Shown in pieces: positions 1 to 10,471 of a stretch of 64,000 nucleotides of DNA. The stretch comes from Chryseobacterium indologenes (GTDB lineage: Bacteria; Bacteroidota; Bacteroidia; Flavobacteriales; Weeksellaceae): contig CP065590.1 of assembly GCA_016025055.1 (NCBI GenBank), forward strand, positions 3,224,001 through 3,288,000. The letters are read 5' to 3'. Below the pieces are notes generated by a model that made no database searches, was not told the origin of the DNA, and was given only the letters and a program-made list of their open reading frames with translations. Every line of letters begins with the position of its first letter. The stretch's first letter is position 1. The translations under genes and the position numbers were made by a program.

Positions 1-689
1 ACGTTACCACAGCTGCCGGAACCGTTAATTTTACAGGGCTTCCAAAAGGATATTATTATGCCCAGTACCTGCTGGAAGACGGATACAACGGAATCGGAAA
101 TAAAGTATTCTTCAAAGTAGGAGATATCGTTACTGAACTGTGGACGAATAAACCGGTTTATACTTTAGGCGAAAATATCACCGCTTCATGGACAGATTCT
201 CCGGGAATTATCAAAGACTGGCTGGGAATTTACCCTCAAAGCATTCAGTCTCCGGATGATAATTTTGTATCGTATACTTATTTTGACGGAATAACGCAGG
301 GAACCAAAGCAATCCAGGGAACAGCAGTGCCAAGTACACCGGGGAACTATTACATGGTCATGTTTACCAATGACTCTTACACGGAAGTATCAAATAGGGT
401 GCAGTTCCAGGTGACATCCTCAACCCTGGGAACGGATGAAACTAAAAGTACAGAGAAAAATGTAGTATTATACCCCAATCCTACAAAACCTGGTGAACCT
501 ACATTCATTAAAAGTGATTATCCTATTGAGAAAATCGAATTGGTATCCGCCACAGGAGATTTGTTGTATGAAACGAAAAATATCAATAACCAACGCTTCT
601 CGCTGGTCAATGAAAATCTTCCGAAAGGAGTGTATTTTGTAAAAGTTCACGCCAGAAAGTTGTTTACTTTAAAATTGATTATTCAATAA
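1..689 (+). CDS. T9SS-exported protein, C-terminal part (5' end outside window)
   Basis: The reading frame is open from the left edge (first full codon at base 3), so only the last 228 or so residues are present. The final 80 residues form a type A T9SS sorting domain: VVLYPNP, then a beta-rich tail with KGVYFVKV and a basic C-terminus. This domain sends proteins across the outer membrane to the cell surface or medium. The preceding part has two beta-sandwich-like segments, one with DWLGIYPQ, a motif often seen in C-terminal domains of secreted phosphoesterases and other hydrolases. The catalytic domain lies outside the window, so the enzyme activity cannot be named. Export by T9SS is confident; the rest is unknown. 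Confidence 0.8.
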   Translation, partial: VTTAAGTVNFTGLPKGYYYAQYLLEDGYNGIGNKVFFKVGDIVTELWTNKPVYTLGENITASWTDSPGIIKDWLGIYPQSIQSPDDNFVSYTYFDGITQGTKAIQGTAVPSTPGNYYMVMFTNDSYTEVSNRVQFQVTSSTLGTDETKSTEKNVVLYPNPTKPGEPTFIKSDYPIEKIELVSATGDLLYETKNINNQRFSLVNENLPKGVYFVKVHARKLFTLKLIIQ

Positions 690-714
690 AAAGTTTATTA
701 AAAGATAATGCTAA

Positions 715-746
715 GCAGGCTGTCGGTAACGACAGCCTGCTTTTTT
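715..746 (+). terminator. Rho-independent terminator
   Basis: A perfect 10-bp stem (GCAGGCTGTC / GACAGCCTGC) with a GGTAAC loop is followed by six T. It ends the T9SS gene upstream. Confidence 0.85.
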
Positions 747-842
747 GTGAGTAGCTAGGGAAATTTTGATCACCAAAAAACCTCTGAAAAAATAAAAGCA
801 GCTCCAAACGACTGAAACTGCTTGTAATACTAGTGATTCTGA

Positions 843-2375
843 TTAATCAAAGCTATTGTGTAAATCATCCTCAAGGATAATAGTCTGATTGGCTACAGAA
901 AAAGAATCATCTCCTGTCTGTGCCAGAACCTTGGAATCCTGTACCAGCTTTCCTTCCTCATTATATATTTTTAAAAGGATCCATTTTCCGCTGCGTTCCA
1001 GTTCTTTTGATCCGTCAGCGGTTTTCAGTCTGATCTTTCCGCTTTGAAGAATACCTTCTTTTATAGAAACTTTGCCGGCAGGCTTTCCTTTTACATATTG
1101 TACGACCTGGCCTGTAAAGTTGTAATCATCACCTTCTGCGCTCAGGGGCTGATTGAACGTGTATACAATAAGCCCACTGCTGTTATAGATCGTTCCGTCG
1201 TACGCATCTTGTTTTGAGTTGAGCTTTTTCTCAGATTTCAGCTTGCTGTCTTCAGAATAGGCTTTTAGATGTACCACGGTTCCTTCTTTAAAATGTCTTT
1301 CACTCAGCCCATCATACGCAATACCATTATAGGGAAGATCATCTTTATACGTTAATGTAGATTTTAATTTTCCTTCAGGGGAATAATATTTGATTTCCTG
1401 AGTAGAACCTTCTTTTAAAAATACTTCACTGGAAAGTTTTCCATTTTCATCAAATATCTTATTCTGGATAGCCTCCCCGTTTTTGTAAATATCTATGGTC
1501 GAAATATTAATATTATCATAGCTGAAATGATAGTCTTCTCCATCCATGGGATTAAAGACATCACCTTCCTTATCATATGCATAGGTAAGATGAGCAATTT
1601 TTTTTCCCGATTCGTCATAAGTGGTTTTGTAGCCGTCTTTTTTGCCAACCTTATGTTCCTGTATAATTTTCCCGGTTTGAGAATAAATTACACTTTCTTT
1701 GATGGTACCGTCGCTCTTGTATTTATCGATTTTGGAAACCCTCATCGGGTTATAGTAATAATCTACCTGCGTGCTTTCTTTCCCTGATTCGGAAGTTGCA
1801 CTACCGATATATTTACCTTTTTCACCGTAATATTTATTTTCATAGTTGCCGTTTTTGATCACTGATTCACTTCTGATTCCTTTAATGTCATCGTCATAAA
1901 TAATCGTTTGGGCAGGATTGGAATTTTCATAGACGGTGATGCTGTTATAAAAAATCTCATTTTCAGGATCTTTATAGCTAAACGACTTTCCGCTGAAGGT
2001 ACCATCACCATGGTATACGAGATCCTCTATCAGCTTACCGTTCACATCGTAGGATTGGGTAGGTCCGATTTGTGTACCTTTAGCATAGGTGGTGGTACTC
2101 ATTACTTTTCCCTCAGGAGTATATTATGTTACTTTACCGTCAAAAACTTCATTACCAGGCGTAGTATCTGAAGCCAGTCCTTCCATTTGAAGCGTTCCGT
2201 TTTTATAAAAATCTTTGATCAGTGTAAGTTTGCCTTTTGAAGTAGATTCCCGGTAATACTCCATTTTATCTTGGGTGGTTTTCTCCCAGTTTTCATCGAA
2301 ATAAGTTTTTTCCTGTCCATATACATTCATGCTGAGTACCAGGGCAATAAATGCAGATGTGAATAATTTTTTCAT
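843..2375 (-). CDS. YwqK-like (MORN-type) repeat protein, interrupted by one in-frame stop
   Basis: The 511-codon frame begins with a signal peptide (MKKLFTSAFIALVLSMNVYGQ) and continues as many degenerate repeats of about 20 residues of the form Y-x-x-x-G-K-x-x-x-E-x-x-Y. These are typical of toxin-antitoxin YwqK-like or MORN_2 proteins, which in Bacteroidetes are often exported and of unknown role. Codon 84 (bases 2124-2126) is TAA, but the frame is the same on both sides and the repeat pattern runs through it (GKVT-stop-YTPEGKV). A Tyr codon (TAT or TAC) would fit the repeat. It is either a nonsense mutation or a base-call error; unlike the other breaks in this window it is not a homopolymer indel. 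No binding partner can be inferred. Confidence 0.65.
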
Positions 2376-2740
2376 GTTTTGATCGTATGTTATAATTAAT
2401 GTGATTGCAGATGTTGAAAATAAAGGTCAGAAAGGGAAGTGACAATTAGGTCGTCGCAAAATAATTTTACATTGAAATTGTGTTTAAATAAATAATATTC
2501 TAAATACTGTAGTATAAAGGCATTTTTTAGCATTTAAAACCCCAAATATAAGTCTATTTAATGAAAAATAGGTAAAAAACGAACCGATCTGTTCATTTTT
2601 ATTTATAATTAATTGAATTTTAAATAGTTAATCTTTTATGGTTACAATTCAAAATTGGAACAATTTCCGCTGTTATTTCTGGCCATGGGAGATAAGAGAA
2701 AATTTATTAAATTTAGGCAATAGAAAAATCTAATATTATC
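2376..2740. other. Intergenic region, divergent promoters presumed
   Basis: This AT-rich gap of 365 bp separates the minus-strand repeat protein from scoA. It has no credible ORF. A short inverted repeat GAAC-N6-GTTC lies near 2580-2593. TAAATTTA near 2708 weakly resembles a TAnnTTTG box for scoA. Nothing else is seen. Confidence 0.4.
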
Positions 2741-3442
2741 ATGATAGATAAAAGAGTAAAAAATGCAAAGGAAGCCATTGAAGGAATTAAGGATGGAATG
2801 ACACTGATGCTTGGCGGATTCGGACTTTGTGGTATTCCTGAAAACTCAATCAATGCCTTGGTGGAAAGTGATGTGAAAGATTTAACCTGTATTTCAAATA
2901 ATGCAGGAGTAGATGATTTCGGATTGGGATTGCTGCTTCACAAAAGACAGATTAAGAAAATGATCTCTTCTTATGTAGGAGAAAACGCAGAATTTGAAAG
3001 ACAAATGCTTTCCGGAGAACTAGAAGTTGAGCTGACTCCGCAAGGAACTTTAGCCGAAAAATGCAGAGCTGCTCAGTCAGGCATTCCGGCCTTCTATACA
3101 CCGGCAGGATACGGAACTGAAATTGCTGAAGGGAAAGAAGTAAAGGAATTCAAAGGAAAACCTCATATTTTAGAACATGCTTTTGATGCAGATTTTTCTA
3201 TCGTAAAAGCCTGGAAAGGAGATCACGTCGGAAATCTTATTTTCAAAGGATCTGCCAGAAATTTTAACCACCCGATGGCAGGAGCAGGAAAAATTACCAT
3301 TGCGGAAGTAGAAGAACTGGTAGAACCCGGAGAATTAGATCCTAACGAAATTCATATTCCGGGCATCATGATTCAGAGAATTTTCCAGGGAGAAAAATTT
3401 GAAAAAAGAATCGAACAGAGAACAGTAAGAACTAAAGAATAA
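2741..3442 (+). CDS. scoA: 3-oxoacid (succinyl-CoA:acetoacetate) CoA-transferase subunit A
   Basis: A 233-aa protein of the usual length for the alpha subunit of class I CoA-transferases. It has the glycine-rich [14 protein letters not shown] segment near residues 22-35, [15 protein letters not shown], and the C-terminal [13 protein letters not shown] region. With subunit B it moves CoA from succinyl-CoA to acetoacetate or related acids in ketone-body and amino-acid breakdown in the cytoplasm. The B subunit lies 2 kb downstream on the same strand, but an ABC exporter gene on the opposite strand separates them, so the two subunits cannot share a simple two-gene transcript here. Confidence 0.93.
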   Translation: MIDKRVKNAKEAIEGIKDGMTLMLGGFGLCGIPENSINALVESDVKDLTCISNNAGVDDFGLGLLLHKRQIKKMISSYVGENAEFERQMLSGELEVELTPQGTLAEKCRAAQSGIPAFYTPAGYGTEIAEGKEVKEFKGKPHILEHAFDADFSIVKAWKGDHVGNLIFKGSARNFNHPMAGAGKITIAEVEELVEPGELDPNEIHIPGIMIQRIFQGEKFEKRIEQRTVRTKE

Positions 3443-3465
3443 AGTAAATCCAATTACAATAAAAA

Positions 3466-3496
3466 AGCGCTGAAAATAACTTCAGCGCTTTTTTTA
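3466..3496. terminator. Bidirectional terminator between scoA and the ABC exporter
   Basis: Stem AGCGCTGAA / TTCAGCGCT with loop AATAAC is flanked by an A-run on the left and a T-run on the right. It can therefore end both convergent genes. The stop codon of the minus-strand gene is inside the T-run. Confidence 0.85.
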
Positions 3497-5295
3497 TGCT
3501 TGAGGACTGAGCGTCTTCCTTTCTCCGATCTGTTGTCTCCACATGGCATAATAAAGCCCTTTTTCTGCGATCAGATTCTCATGAGAGCCTGTTTCTATAA
3601 CCTTGCCGCGTTCAAGGACATAAATTTTGTCAGCATGCATGATGGTACTGAGACGGTGCGCGATAAGAACGGTAATCTGTTCTCTTTCTTTCGAAATATC
3701 TTTAATCGTAGTCGTAATCTCTTCTTCTGTAATACTGTCCAGTGCTGAAGTAGCTTCATCAAAAATCAAAAGATGAGGTTTTCTCAAAAGAGCCCTTGCA
3801 ATGGCGATCCTTTGCTTCTCTCCACCACTTAATTTTAGCCCACCTTCACCAATCACGGTTTCTATACCTTTCTCTGCCCTTTCCAAAAGTGCAGTACAGC
3901 TGGATTTTGTAATGCCAGAGCCAGTTCGGATTCAGTTGCTTTCGGATTTACAAAAAGAAGATTTTCTTTAATCGTCCCTGCAAAAAGCTGAGTATCCTGA
4001 GTTACAAAGCCGATTTGATTTCTCAGTTCATCAAAATCGAATTCTTTTCCATTCACTTTATTGTAGAAAATATTTCCCTCCTGAGGTCTGTACAGGCCTA
4101 CCAATAGCTTTACCAGGGTGCTTTTTCCCGAGCCGCTTGGCCCGACAAAGGCGATGGTTTCTCCGTTTTTGACATCAAAAGAAATATTGTTCAAAGCTTT
4201 ATACTGAGCCGACTGATGTTTAAATGAAACATGCTTGAATTCCAGCTCCTCAATGGCACCAATCTGCTTTGGATGAAGAGGTTTTTCTTCTACCTCTTTT
4301 TGCATCAGATGATCAAAATTCTGAAGAGAAGCCTCCGCTTCACGATACGAAATGATGATGTTTCCGATTTCCTGCATCGGTCCAAAAATGAAAAAACCAT
4401 AAAACATCAGAGATAAATATTGGCCAGGAGTTACAATGTTTTTAAATATTAATAATAATAAAGTAAGAGTAATCAATTGTTGAAGGAAATTAACCATTGT
4501 TCCCTGGATAAAGCTTAAAGAACGGATGCTTTTAACCTTTCTCAGTTCCAGTCCGAGAATTTTGTAAGTATTATTATTCAAACGGATCACCTCCTGTTTG
4601 GTCAGCCCCAGACTTTTGACAATTTCTATATTTCTCAGGCTTTCAGTAGTACTTCCTGCTAAAGCCGTTGTTTCTGAAACAATATTTTTCTGAATGATTT
4701 TAATCCTTTTACTCAGTAAATTGGTGATAAAAGCAATCAGAAAAACTCCGCAGATGTAAACGGGCATGATCGACCAGTGCAGACGGATCGCATACACGGA
4801 CACGAAAATGATACTCACCAGAATACCAAAGAAAATATTAATAAAATTGGTAATGAATTTTACAGAGTCTTCTCTTACTTTCGTTAAAATAGAAAGCGTT
4901 TCACCGCTTCTCTGATCTTCAAACTCCTGATAGGGAAGGGCCATCGAATGTTGTAAACCGTCAGTGAATATTTTTGCTCCGAATTTCTGTGTGATCACAC
5001 TTACCACATAATCCTGAAAGGCTTTGGCAATTCTGCTGACCATCGCTGTTCCGATCAATAATCCCAGAAAATAAAAAGCACCATGATAGACTCCGTTGCC
5101 ATATAAATACTCATTCAGATTCCTGGCTAAAAGTTTTTCTTTGTCAAAAAAATTGGGATGAGTGACCAGCTGATCAAGGATATTTCCTGTAATAGCCGGG
5201 GCAAATAAAGAAAAAACCTGATTAATGGTAGCCAGTAATAAAGAAATAATGATCAGCCACTGGTAAGGTTTAAGGTATCTAAAAAGTATTTTCAT
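3494..5295 (-). CDS. ABC exporter (fused membrane and ATPase domains), one frameshift
   Basis: About 600 aa when repaired. The N-terminal 310 residues hold about six membrane helices of an MsbA/multidrug-type exporter half-transporter. The ATPase domain follows with Walker A GPSGSGKST, signature LSGGEKQR, Walker B LLIFDEATSALD and H-loop IAHRLST. The frame changes near 3902-3903: upstream it reads ALQNPAVLHFW, downstream ERAEKGIETVIGEGG. Adding one base (for example a third G in the GG) gives ALQN-x-SCTALLERAEKG, as expected for this family. It probably exports a lipid or drug; the substrate cannot be told. It lies inverted between scoA and scoB. Confidence 0.85.
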
Positions 5296-5416
5296 TCTGA
5301 TAAATAATGTTACAAAATTACAGATATTATTTTAACTAACAGTGTTAATTATTAAGACCTGTAAAGCCCTTTTGTATTCAGTTTAAAATAATTAAATTGC
5401 AGTCTAAGTTTTTATT

Positions 5417-6070
5417 ATGCTTACAAAAGAACAAATTGCCAAAAGAATTTCAAAAGAACTGAAAGATCGTTATTATGTAAACCTGGGAATAGGAATCCCT
5501 ACTTTGGTTGCCAACTATGTTCCGGAAGGTATTTCTGTAGAATTCCAGAGTGAAAACGGAGTTTTAGGGATGGGACCTTTCCCTTTCGAAGGAGAAGAAG
5601 ATGCTGATATCATCAATGCCGGAAAACAAACTATTACTATTTTAGACGGAGGCTCATTCTTCGATTCTGCTTTCAGTTTCGGAATGATCCGTGGTCAGAA
5701 GGTAGATCTTACCATTCTGGGAGCCATGGAAGTTTCCGAAAACGGAGATATTGCCAATTGGAAAATTCCGGGAAAAATGGTAAAAGGAATGGGAGGTGCC
5801 ATGGATTTAGTTGCTTCAGCCGAAAATATTATTGTTGCCATGATGCACGTTAATAAGGCTGGAGAAAGCAAGATCCTGAAAAAATGTACCCTTCCCCTTA
5901 CCGGAGTAAACTGTGTGAAAAGAGTCGTTACCGAATTAGCTGTTCTGGATGTGACTCCCGCAGGGTTCAAACTGGTGGAAAGAGCTCCGGGTGTTTCAGT
6001 AGAACACATTGTGAACGCTACAGAGGCAGATCTGATCATTGAAGGTGAAATTCCTGAAATGCAATTGTAA
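5417..6070 (+). CDS. scoB: 3-oxoacid CoA-transferase subunit B
   Basis: A 217-aa beta subunit. It contains YYVNLGIGIPTLVANYVP near the N-terminus and SENGVLGMGPFP (residues 46-57), which carries the catalytic glutamate of class I CoA-transferases (the E of SENG). It partners the product at 2741-3442. The start follows an intergenic gap of 121 bp after the divergent ABC gene, so it probably has its own promoter. Confident from the family motifs and length. Confidence 0.93.
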   Translation: MLTKEQIAKRISKELKDRYYVNLGIGIPTLVANYVPEGISVEFQSENGVLGMGPFPFEGEEDADIINAGKQTITILDGGSFFDSAFSFGMIRGQKVDLTILGAMEVSENGDIANWKIPGKMVKGMGGAMDLVASAENIIVAMMHVNKAGESKILKKCTLPLTGVNCVKRVVTELAVLDVTPAGFKLVERAPGVSVEHIVNATEADLIIEGEIPEMQL

Positions 6071-6102
6071 CCCATTACGAAAATAAATGATTATAAATAA
6101 TA

Positions 6103-6133
6103 AAGCAGTGGAGATTCACCTCTACTGCTTTTT
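6103..6133 (+). terminator. Rho-independent terminator of scoB
   Basis: Stem AAGCAGTGGAG / CTCTACTGCTT (one mismatch), followed by a T-rich tract. Confidence 0.75.
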
Positions 6134-6254
6134 CTTTTGTCAATGTTCAGTATGGAGTTTATTCGAAAGAATGATGCTCAGCAAAAGCCTGCTCTATAAA
6201 ATAGCAAAGTTACAGGAGTATTCAAAAAAAATTGCTGACAAAGATGCGTAGCAG

Positions 6255-6286
6255 AAAGGGCTGCTTCATTATGAAACAGCCCTTTT
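6255..6286. terminator. Hairpin between scoB and the DUF4197 gene
   Basis: An imperfect stem with AAAGGGCTG and CAGCCCTTT arms. It probably ends the minus-strand DUF4197 gene, although the T-tract in that direction is short. Confidence 0.5.
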
Positions 6287-6319
6287 ATATTGTAAAGTTT
6301 AACTTTAAATATATAATTC

Positions 6320-7144
6320 TTATTTATTATCCTGTGCTCCGAAAACCTTCTGCAAAATACTTGTCGTTCTCATTGCAGGGGTATTTCTGATCCCGCTTTC
6401 TTTCTGGGCTACCATTTTGAATACCCCGTTGATTGTTTCTGTAGTTACATATTCATTAAGGTCGGTGGTTACGGCCTGTCCTGTGAATGTATTATATTTT
6501 GAGATCAGGTTTTTCCATACTGTGTCTGCACCTACTTTACCCAGTGATGCTTTTACTTTTGGCTGGAAAGCCGTAAATAGCTGGTTCTGAGTTTTGCTTT
6601 GTAAATAATTGGTGGCAGCATTATCAGTTCCTAATAAAATATTTTTAGCGTCGTTGATCGTCATTGACGTAATCGCGCTGGTGAAAATAGGGGCAGCTTC
6701 GGTAACGGCGTCCTCGGCAGCTCTGTTTAAAAGCTTTACTCCCTCATCAGCAAGACTTCCCATTCCCAGAGAACGTAGGGTAGTATCAATTTTTCTTAAC
6801 TTTTCAGGCATCAGAATTTTTACAGCCTCATTTTTAAAAAAGCCATCCGTTAAAGCCAGTTTTTTTACTCCATCCGTTACTCCAAGGGTTAAAGCTTCTT
6901 TTAATCCTGACGAAATCTGTGGCGAAGTAAGGTTTCCAAGATTTACAGGATTGCTGGTGGAATTAACGTTTGTAGAAGGTTGAGGTGTCGTGGTCGTTGC
7001 AGCTGTTGTTCCTTTTGTTTTGACAGGAGCATCAAGATCCACACCTGTTTTATTTTTGACGGTAGATTTTATAATATCGAAAAGCTGTGCTTGAGCAGAT
7101 ACTGAAAATAATAATCCGGCTGCTAATAAAATGTTTTTTCTCAT
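6320..7144 (-). CDS. DUF4197 domain protein, exported
   Basis: A 274-aa protein. The N-terminus is a cleavable signal peptide (MRKNILLAAGLLFSVSAQA). After a low-complexity Thr/Pro linker (residues 45-65) comes the DUF4197 domain, recognisable by SGLKEALTLGV, LTDGFFKNEAVKILMPE, LRSLGMGSLAD and NDAKNILLGTDNAATNYLQ. DUF4197 proteins are periplasmic or outer-membrane-associated and their function is unknown. It stands alone, convergent with scoB and divergent from the hexosaminidase gene. Confidence 0.85.
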   Translation of the reverse strand: MRKNILLAAGLLFSVSAQAQLFDIIKSTVKNKTGVDLDAPVKTKGTTAATTTTPQPSTNVNSTSNPVNLGNLTSPQISSGLKEALTLGVTDGVKKLALTDGFFKNEAVKILMPEKLRKIDTTLRSLGMGSLADEGVKLLNRAAEDAVTEAAPIFTSAITSMTINDAKNILLGTDNAATNYLQSKTQNQLFTAFQPKVKASLGKVGADTVWKNLISKYNTFTGQAVTTDLNEYVTTETINGVFKMVAQKESGIRNTPAMRTTSILQKVFGAQDNK

Positions 7145-7388
7145 TGTATTTTTTTACAAATTTAATTGTTTATTTACGTATAGTCGCTTACACTTAGCAA
7201 AAAATAAACCACAATTTTATTGTTGCGTTTTTTTTATTGAAGTTCAGCGTAAAGGACTTAGATCTTTATTAGCCCATAATAGTCTGTGCAATATCTTTGA
7301 TTATTTCTTAAAATCCGGAATAATTGATGAAAATGAGTCAATAATTTTTAGAAAATATTTATCTTAGCTAAAACCTTAACCACATCTA

Positions 7389-9652
7389 ATGATACGGACT
7401 TTTTTTACATTCTTTCTGTTAATGTCAACGGTAATTCTTGCACAAAATAAATTGAACTTAATTCCTTATCCTCAAAAAATTGAATTTTCTCAGGGTGAAT
7501 TTATCCTGCCTGAAAAAATCATTTTAGATGAAAATCTTTCTAAATCAGAACGCGAATACTATTCAAAATATTTCGGTAAATTTTTTACACTGACGTATGG
7601 TAAAAAAGAAAAAATGCAGCTCATCAGCGCATTGTTTTCTCCATCCGTTGTCCCTTTAAGCGAAGAACAAAAAAAGAAAAATATGCCATTGAAATCTCGC
7701 CGGCAAATATTGTAATCCGCTCTTATACAGACCAGGGGCATTTTCTGGCTCTTCAGACCCTGATTCAGATTTTTGAACAATATAAAGACAGTAAGAAAAT
7801 TCCGGCCATGAAAATCGAAGATGAGCCGAAGTTTGCCTGGAGAGGAATGCATTTGGACGTATGCCGTCACTTTTTCACTGTAGATGAAGTAAAGCAGTAT
7901 ATTGATTATCTGGCCATGTATAAATTGAACACTTTTCATTGGCATTTGACAGATGATCAGGGATGGAGAATTGAAATTAAAAAATATCCTAAACTAACCC
8001 AGATTGGTTCTAAGCGTAAAGAATCTATGATAGGTGCCTATGCTGACAATACTTTCGACGGGAAACCTTACGGCCCTTATTTTTATACTCAGGATCAGAT
8101 TAAGGAGGTCGTAAAATATGCACAGGAAAAACATATTACCGTCGTTCCGGAAATAGAAATGCCGGGACATGCCTTGGCAGCATTATCTGCATATCCTGAA
8201 CTGGCATGTACAAAAGGCCCTTTTGCAGCTGCCACCAAATGGGGTGTTTTTGATGACGTATTTTGTCCTAAAGATGAAACATTTACATTTCTGGAAAATG
8301 TCTTAGATGAGGTGATTCAGTTATTCCCCTCACAATACATCCATATCGGTGGTGATGAATGCCCGAAAACACGATGGAAAGAATGTGCTCATTGCCAGGA
8401 ATTGATAAAGAAAAATAATCTGAAAGATGAACACGGCTTACAGAGCTACTTCATTCAGAGAATTGAAAAATATGTCAACAGTAAAGGCAGGAAAATCATC
8501 GGCTGGGATGAAATTTTAGAAGGCGGGTTGGCTCCTAACGCTGCTGTTATGAGCTGGACAGGGGTAAATGGAGGAATTGAAGCTGCAAAATCAAAACATT
8601 TTGCCGTAATGACCCCTGGAGCGTATTGCTATTTCGACCATTATCAGGGAGATCCACAGTCAGAACCTAATGCCTTTGGAGGATTTACTCCACTCGATAA
8701 AGTATATTCTTATAACCCGATTCCTTCAGAATTAACTCCGGAACAGGGAAAATACATCATGGGAGTACAAGCGAATCTGTGGACAGAGTATATTGACAAT
8801 TTTAAGCAGGTTCAGTATATGATATTTCCAAGGCTAATGGCACTTTCGGAAGTAGGGTGGGGAACATCAGATCCTGAAAACTATAAAAATTTTGAAAACA
8901 GAGTCATCAGTCAGTTCAAAGTGTTGGATAAAATGGGCGTCAATTATGCCAAAAGTATTTATAATATTTCAGGAAAAGTAGTGCCGGCCGGCACAGGAAT
9001 TACCTATGAGCTGTCCACCTCACAAAATTCAAGCGGCATCCGGTATACAACCGATGGTGCTGATCCTACAATCAATTCAAAAACATATCAGGGTGCTATT
9101 CCGGTTCCTGCATCAATGACAATAAAATCAGCCTATTTTGAAAATGGTCAGCTGAAAAGTTCAATCACTTCACAACAATTTACCATTTCAAAAACAACAG
9201 GAAAGAAAATTAATCTTGAAAATCAACCGAGTGAAAACTATTCATTCGGGGGCGCAGCTACTCTGGTAGACGGTATAATAGGTAATTCAAGACAACTTGG
9301 TAAAACATGGCTGGGCTTTAACGGTAAAGATGTGGTCGCTACCATCGATTTCGGACAAAAAACAGACTTTTCGCAAGTGTATTTCAATACCCTTGAAAAT
9401 AAAGGAAGCTGGATTCACCTGGCAAAATCTGCAAAAATCTTTACCTCCGAAGACAATAAGAATTTTAAACTGATCAAAGAGATCGGAAAAGAGGAAATTC
9501 AGAATGCCAAAGGAAAAATGCTGCTGAACGTAGGAAAACAAAATTCGAGATATTTTAAAATAGCCATTGAAAATGCGGGGATAATTCCGGCCGGAAATCC
9601 GGGAGCAGATTCTAAAGCATGGCTTTTTGTCGATGAAATTGGCGTAAATTAG
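7389..9652 (+). CDS. Beta-N-acetylhexosaminidase (GH20), one frameshift
   Basis: About 754 aa when repaired. A signal peptide (MIRTFFTFFLLMSTVILAQ) is followed by the GH20b N-terminal domain, the GH20 barrel with FHWHLTDDQGW and HIGGDECPK (adjacent Asp-Glu catalytic pair), a chitobiase-type C-terminal domain (RYTTDGADPT), and a discoidin-like F5/8 C domain at the end. It removes terminal GlcNAc or GalNAc from chitin or glycans outside the cytoplasm. The frame breaks in the A7 run at 7669-7675; eight A restore EEQKKEKYAIEISPANIVI. Nothing suggests real inactivation. The Crp-type gene begins 19 bp downstream. Confidence 0.9.
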
Positions 9653-9671
9653 CACGTAGAATTTTTTACCC

Positions 9672-10307
9672 ATGCAGAACGATATACTATGTTCAGAATT
9701 CTCTTCACCCGATCTTGTGGAAAAACTGCATCGTTTCGGGATGTTGAAAAACTATAGGGAAGGAGACATTATCTTAGATGAAAATGCATCAATCCGCTCT
9801 ATTCCTATTGTGATGAAAGGAATGATCAAAGTGATCAGGACAGAAGAAGACGGAAGAGAAATCCTGCTGTACTACATTAAAGCCGGAGAAAGCTGCATCA
9901 TGTCTTTTCTCGGCGGAATGCACAACGAAAAAAGTATAGTAAAAGCCGAAGTGGAAGAAGATAGTGAGGTACTTTTTCTCCCTTTAGATAAAGTTTCTTT
10001 GTTTATTAAAGAGCATCCCGATTGGCTGGACTATATTTTCAGGCTTTATCATAAACGATTTGAGGAACTTTTAGATATTATCAATGCCATTGCCTTTAAA
10101 AAAGTAGATCAGCGGCTATTGAACCTTCTTCATAAAAAGTCTGAGCTCACAGGCTCCGATACCATCCAGACCACTCATGAACAGCTTGCCAATGAATTGG
10201 GAACAGCGAGAGTTGTTGTGTCGAGACTTCTCAAACAGCTTGAAGAAGAAGGAAAACTGAAACTGGGAAGAAATAAAATACTCCTTCTCAAAACGCTCAA
10301 TCCGTAA
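9672..10307 (+). CDS. Crp/Fnr-family transcription regulator
   Basis: A 211-aa protein. Residues 15-125 form a cyclic-nucleotide-binding-like beta barrel (ILDENASIRSIPIVMKGMIKV, GESCIMSFLGG). The C-terminal winged helix-turn-helix has THEQLANELGTARVVVSRLLKQLEEEGKL, typical of Crp/Fnr. The Cys at GESC and the N-terminal Cys (DILCSEF) could sense sulfide or oxidants, but this is not shown. It sits directly before the sulfide-oxidation genes and is the obvious candidate to bind the 22-nt repeats at 10399 and 11271. The start is 19 bp after the hexosaminidase stop. Confidence 0.88.
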   Translation: MQNDILCSEFSSPDLVEKLHRFGMLKNYREGDIILDENASIRSIPIVMKGMIKVIRTEEDGREILLYYIKAGESCIMSFLGGMHNEKSIVKAEVEEDSEVLFLPLDKVSLFIKEHPDWLDYIFRLYHKRFEELLDIINAIAFKKVDQRLLNLLHKKSELTGSDTIQTTHEQLANELGTARVVVSRLLKQLEEEGKLKLGRNKILLLKTLNP

Positions 10308-10332
10308 TTGAATTCGCACATAATAAAAAATG

Positions 10333-10367
10333 GTTCCGGCAAATCGAAGATTTGCCGGAACTATTTT
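10333..10367 (+). terminator. Rho-independent terminator of the Crp/Fnr gene
   Basis: A perfect 13-bp stem GTTCCGGCAAATC / GATTTGCCGGAAC with loop GAA, then a T-run. The regulator is therefore transcribed separately from the sulfur genes that follow. Confidence 0.88.
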
Positions 10368-10398
10368 TTAATAGCTCTGATGTTTACATTAAAAACGT

Positions 10399-10420
10399 CT
10401 TATGTAACAAAAGTAGCTGT
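10399..10420 (+). promoter_or_regulatory. 22-nt repeat, copy 1: candidate Crp/Fnr operator of the TauE gene
   Basis: Begins CTTATGTAAC and ends AAAAGTAGCTGT. It is identical base for base to 11271-11292. It carries a TGTAAC half-site with a degenerate right half. A 7/8 match to TAnnTTTG (CATTTTTG, 10440-10447) lies 19 nt downstream, which places the repeat near -43 of a predicted start, a normal activator position. The binding protein is inferred, not shown. Confidence 0.6.
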
Positions 10421-10471
10421 AGACTTTCCCAAACTATCCCATTTTTGTACCAACATTCTTTAAGCAGTACA

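Noticed and set aside
468..650. Short minus-strand ORF inside the T9SS gene, and many similar opposite-strand ORFs over the window
   Set aside because: They lie wholly inside well-supported genes on the other strand and show no family motif, so they are shadows.
10352..10471. Longer N-terminus for the TauE protein
   Set aside because: It would translate the 22-nt repeat and the promoter region; the conserved protein starts at the ATG at 10472.
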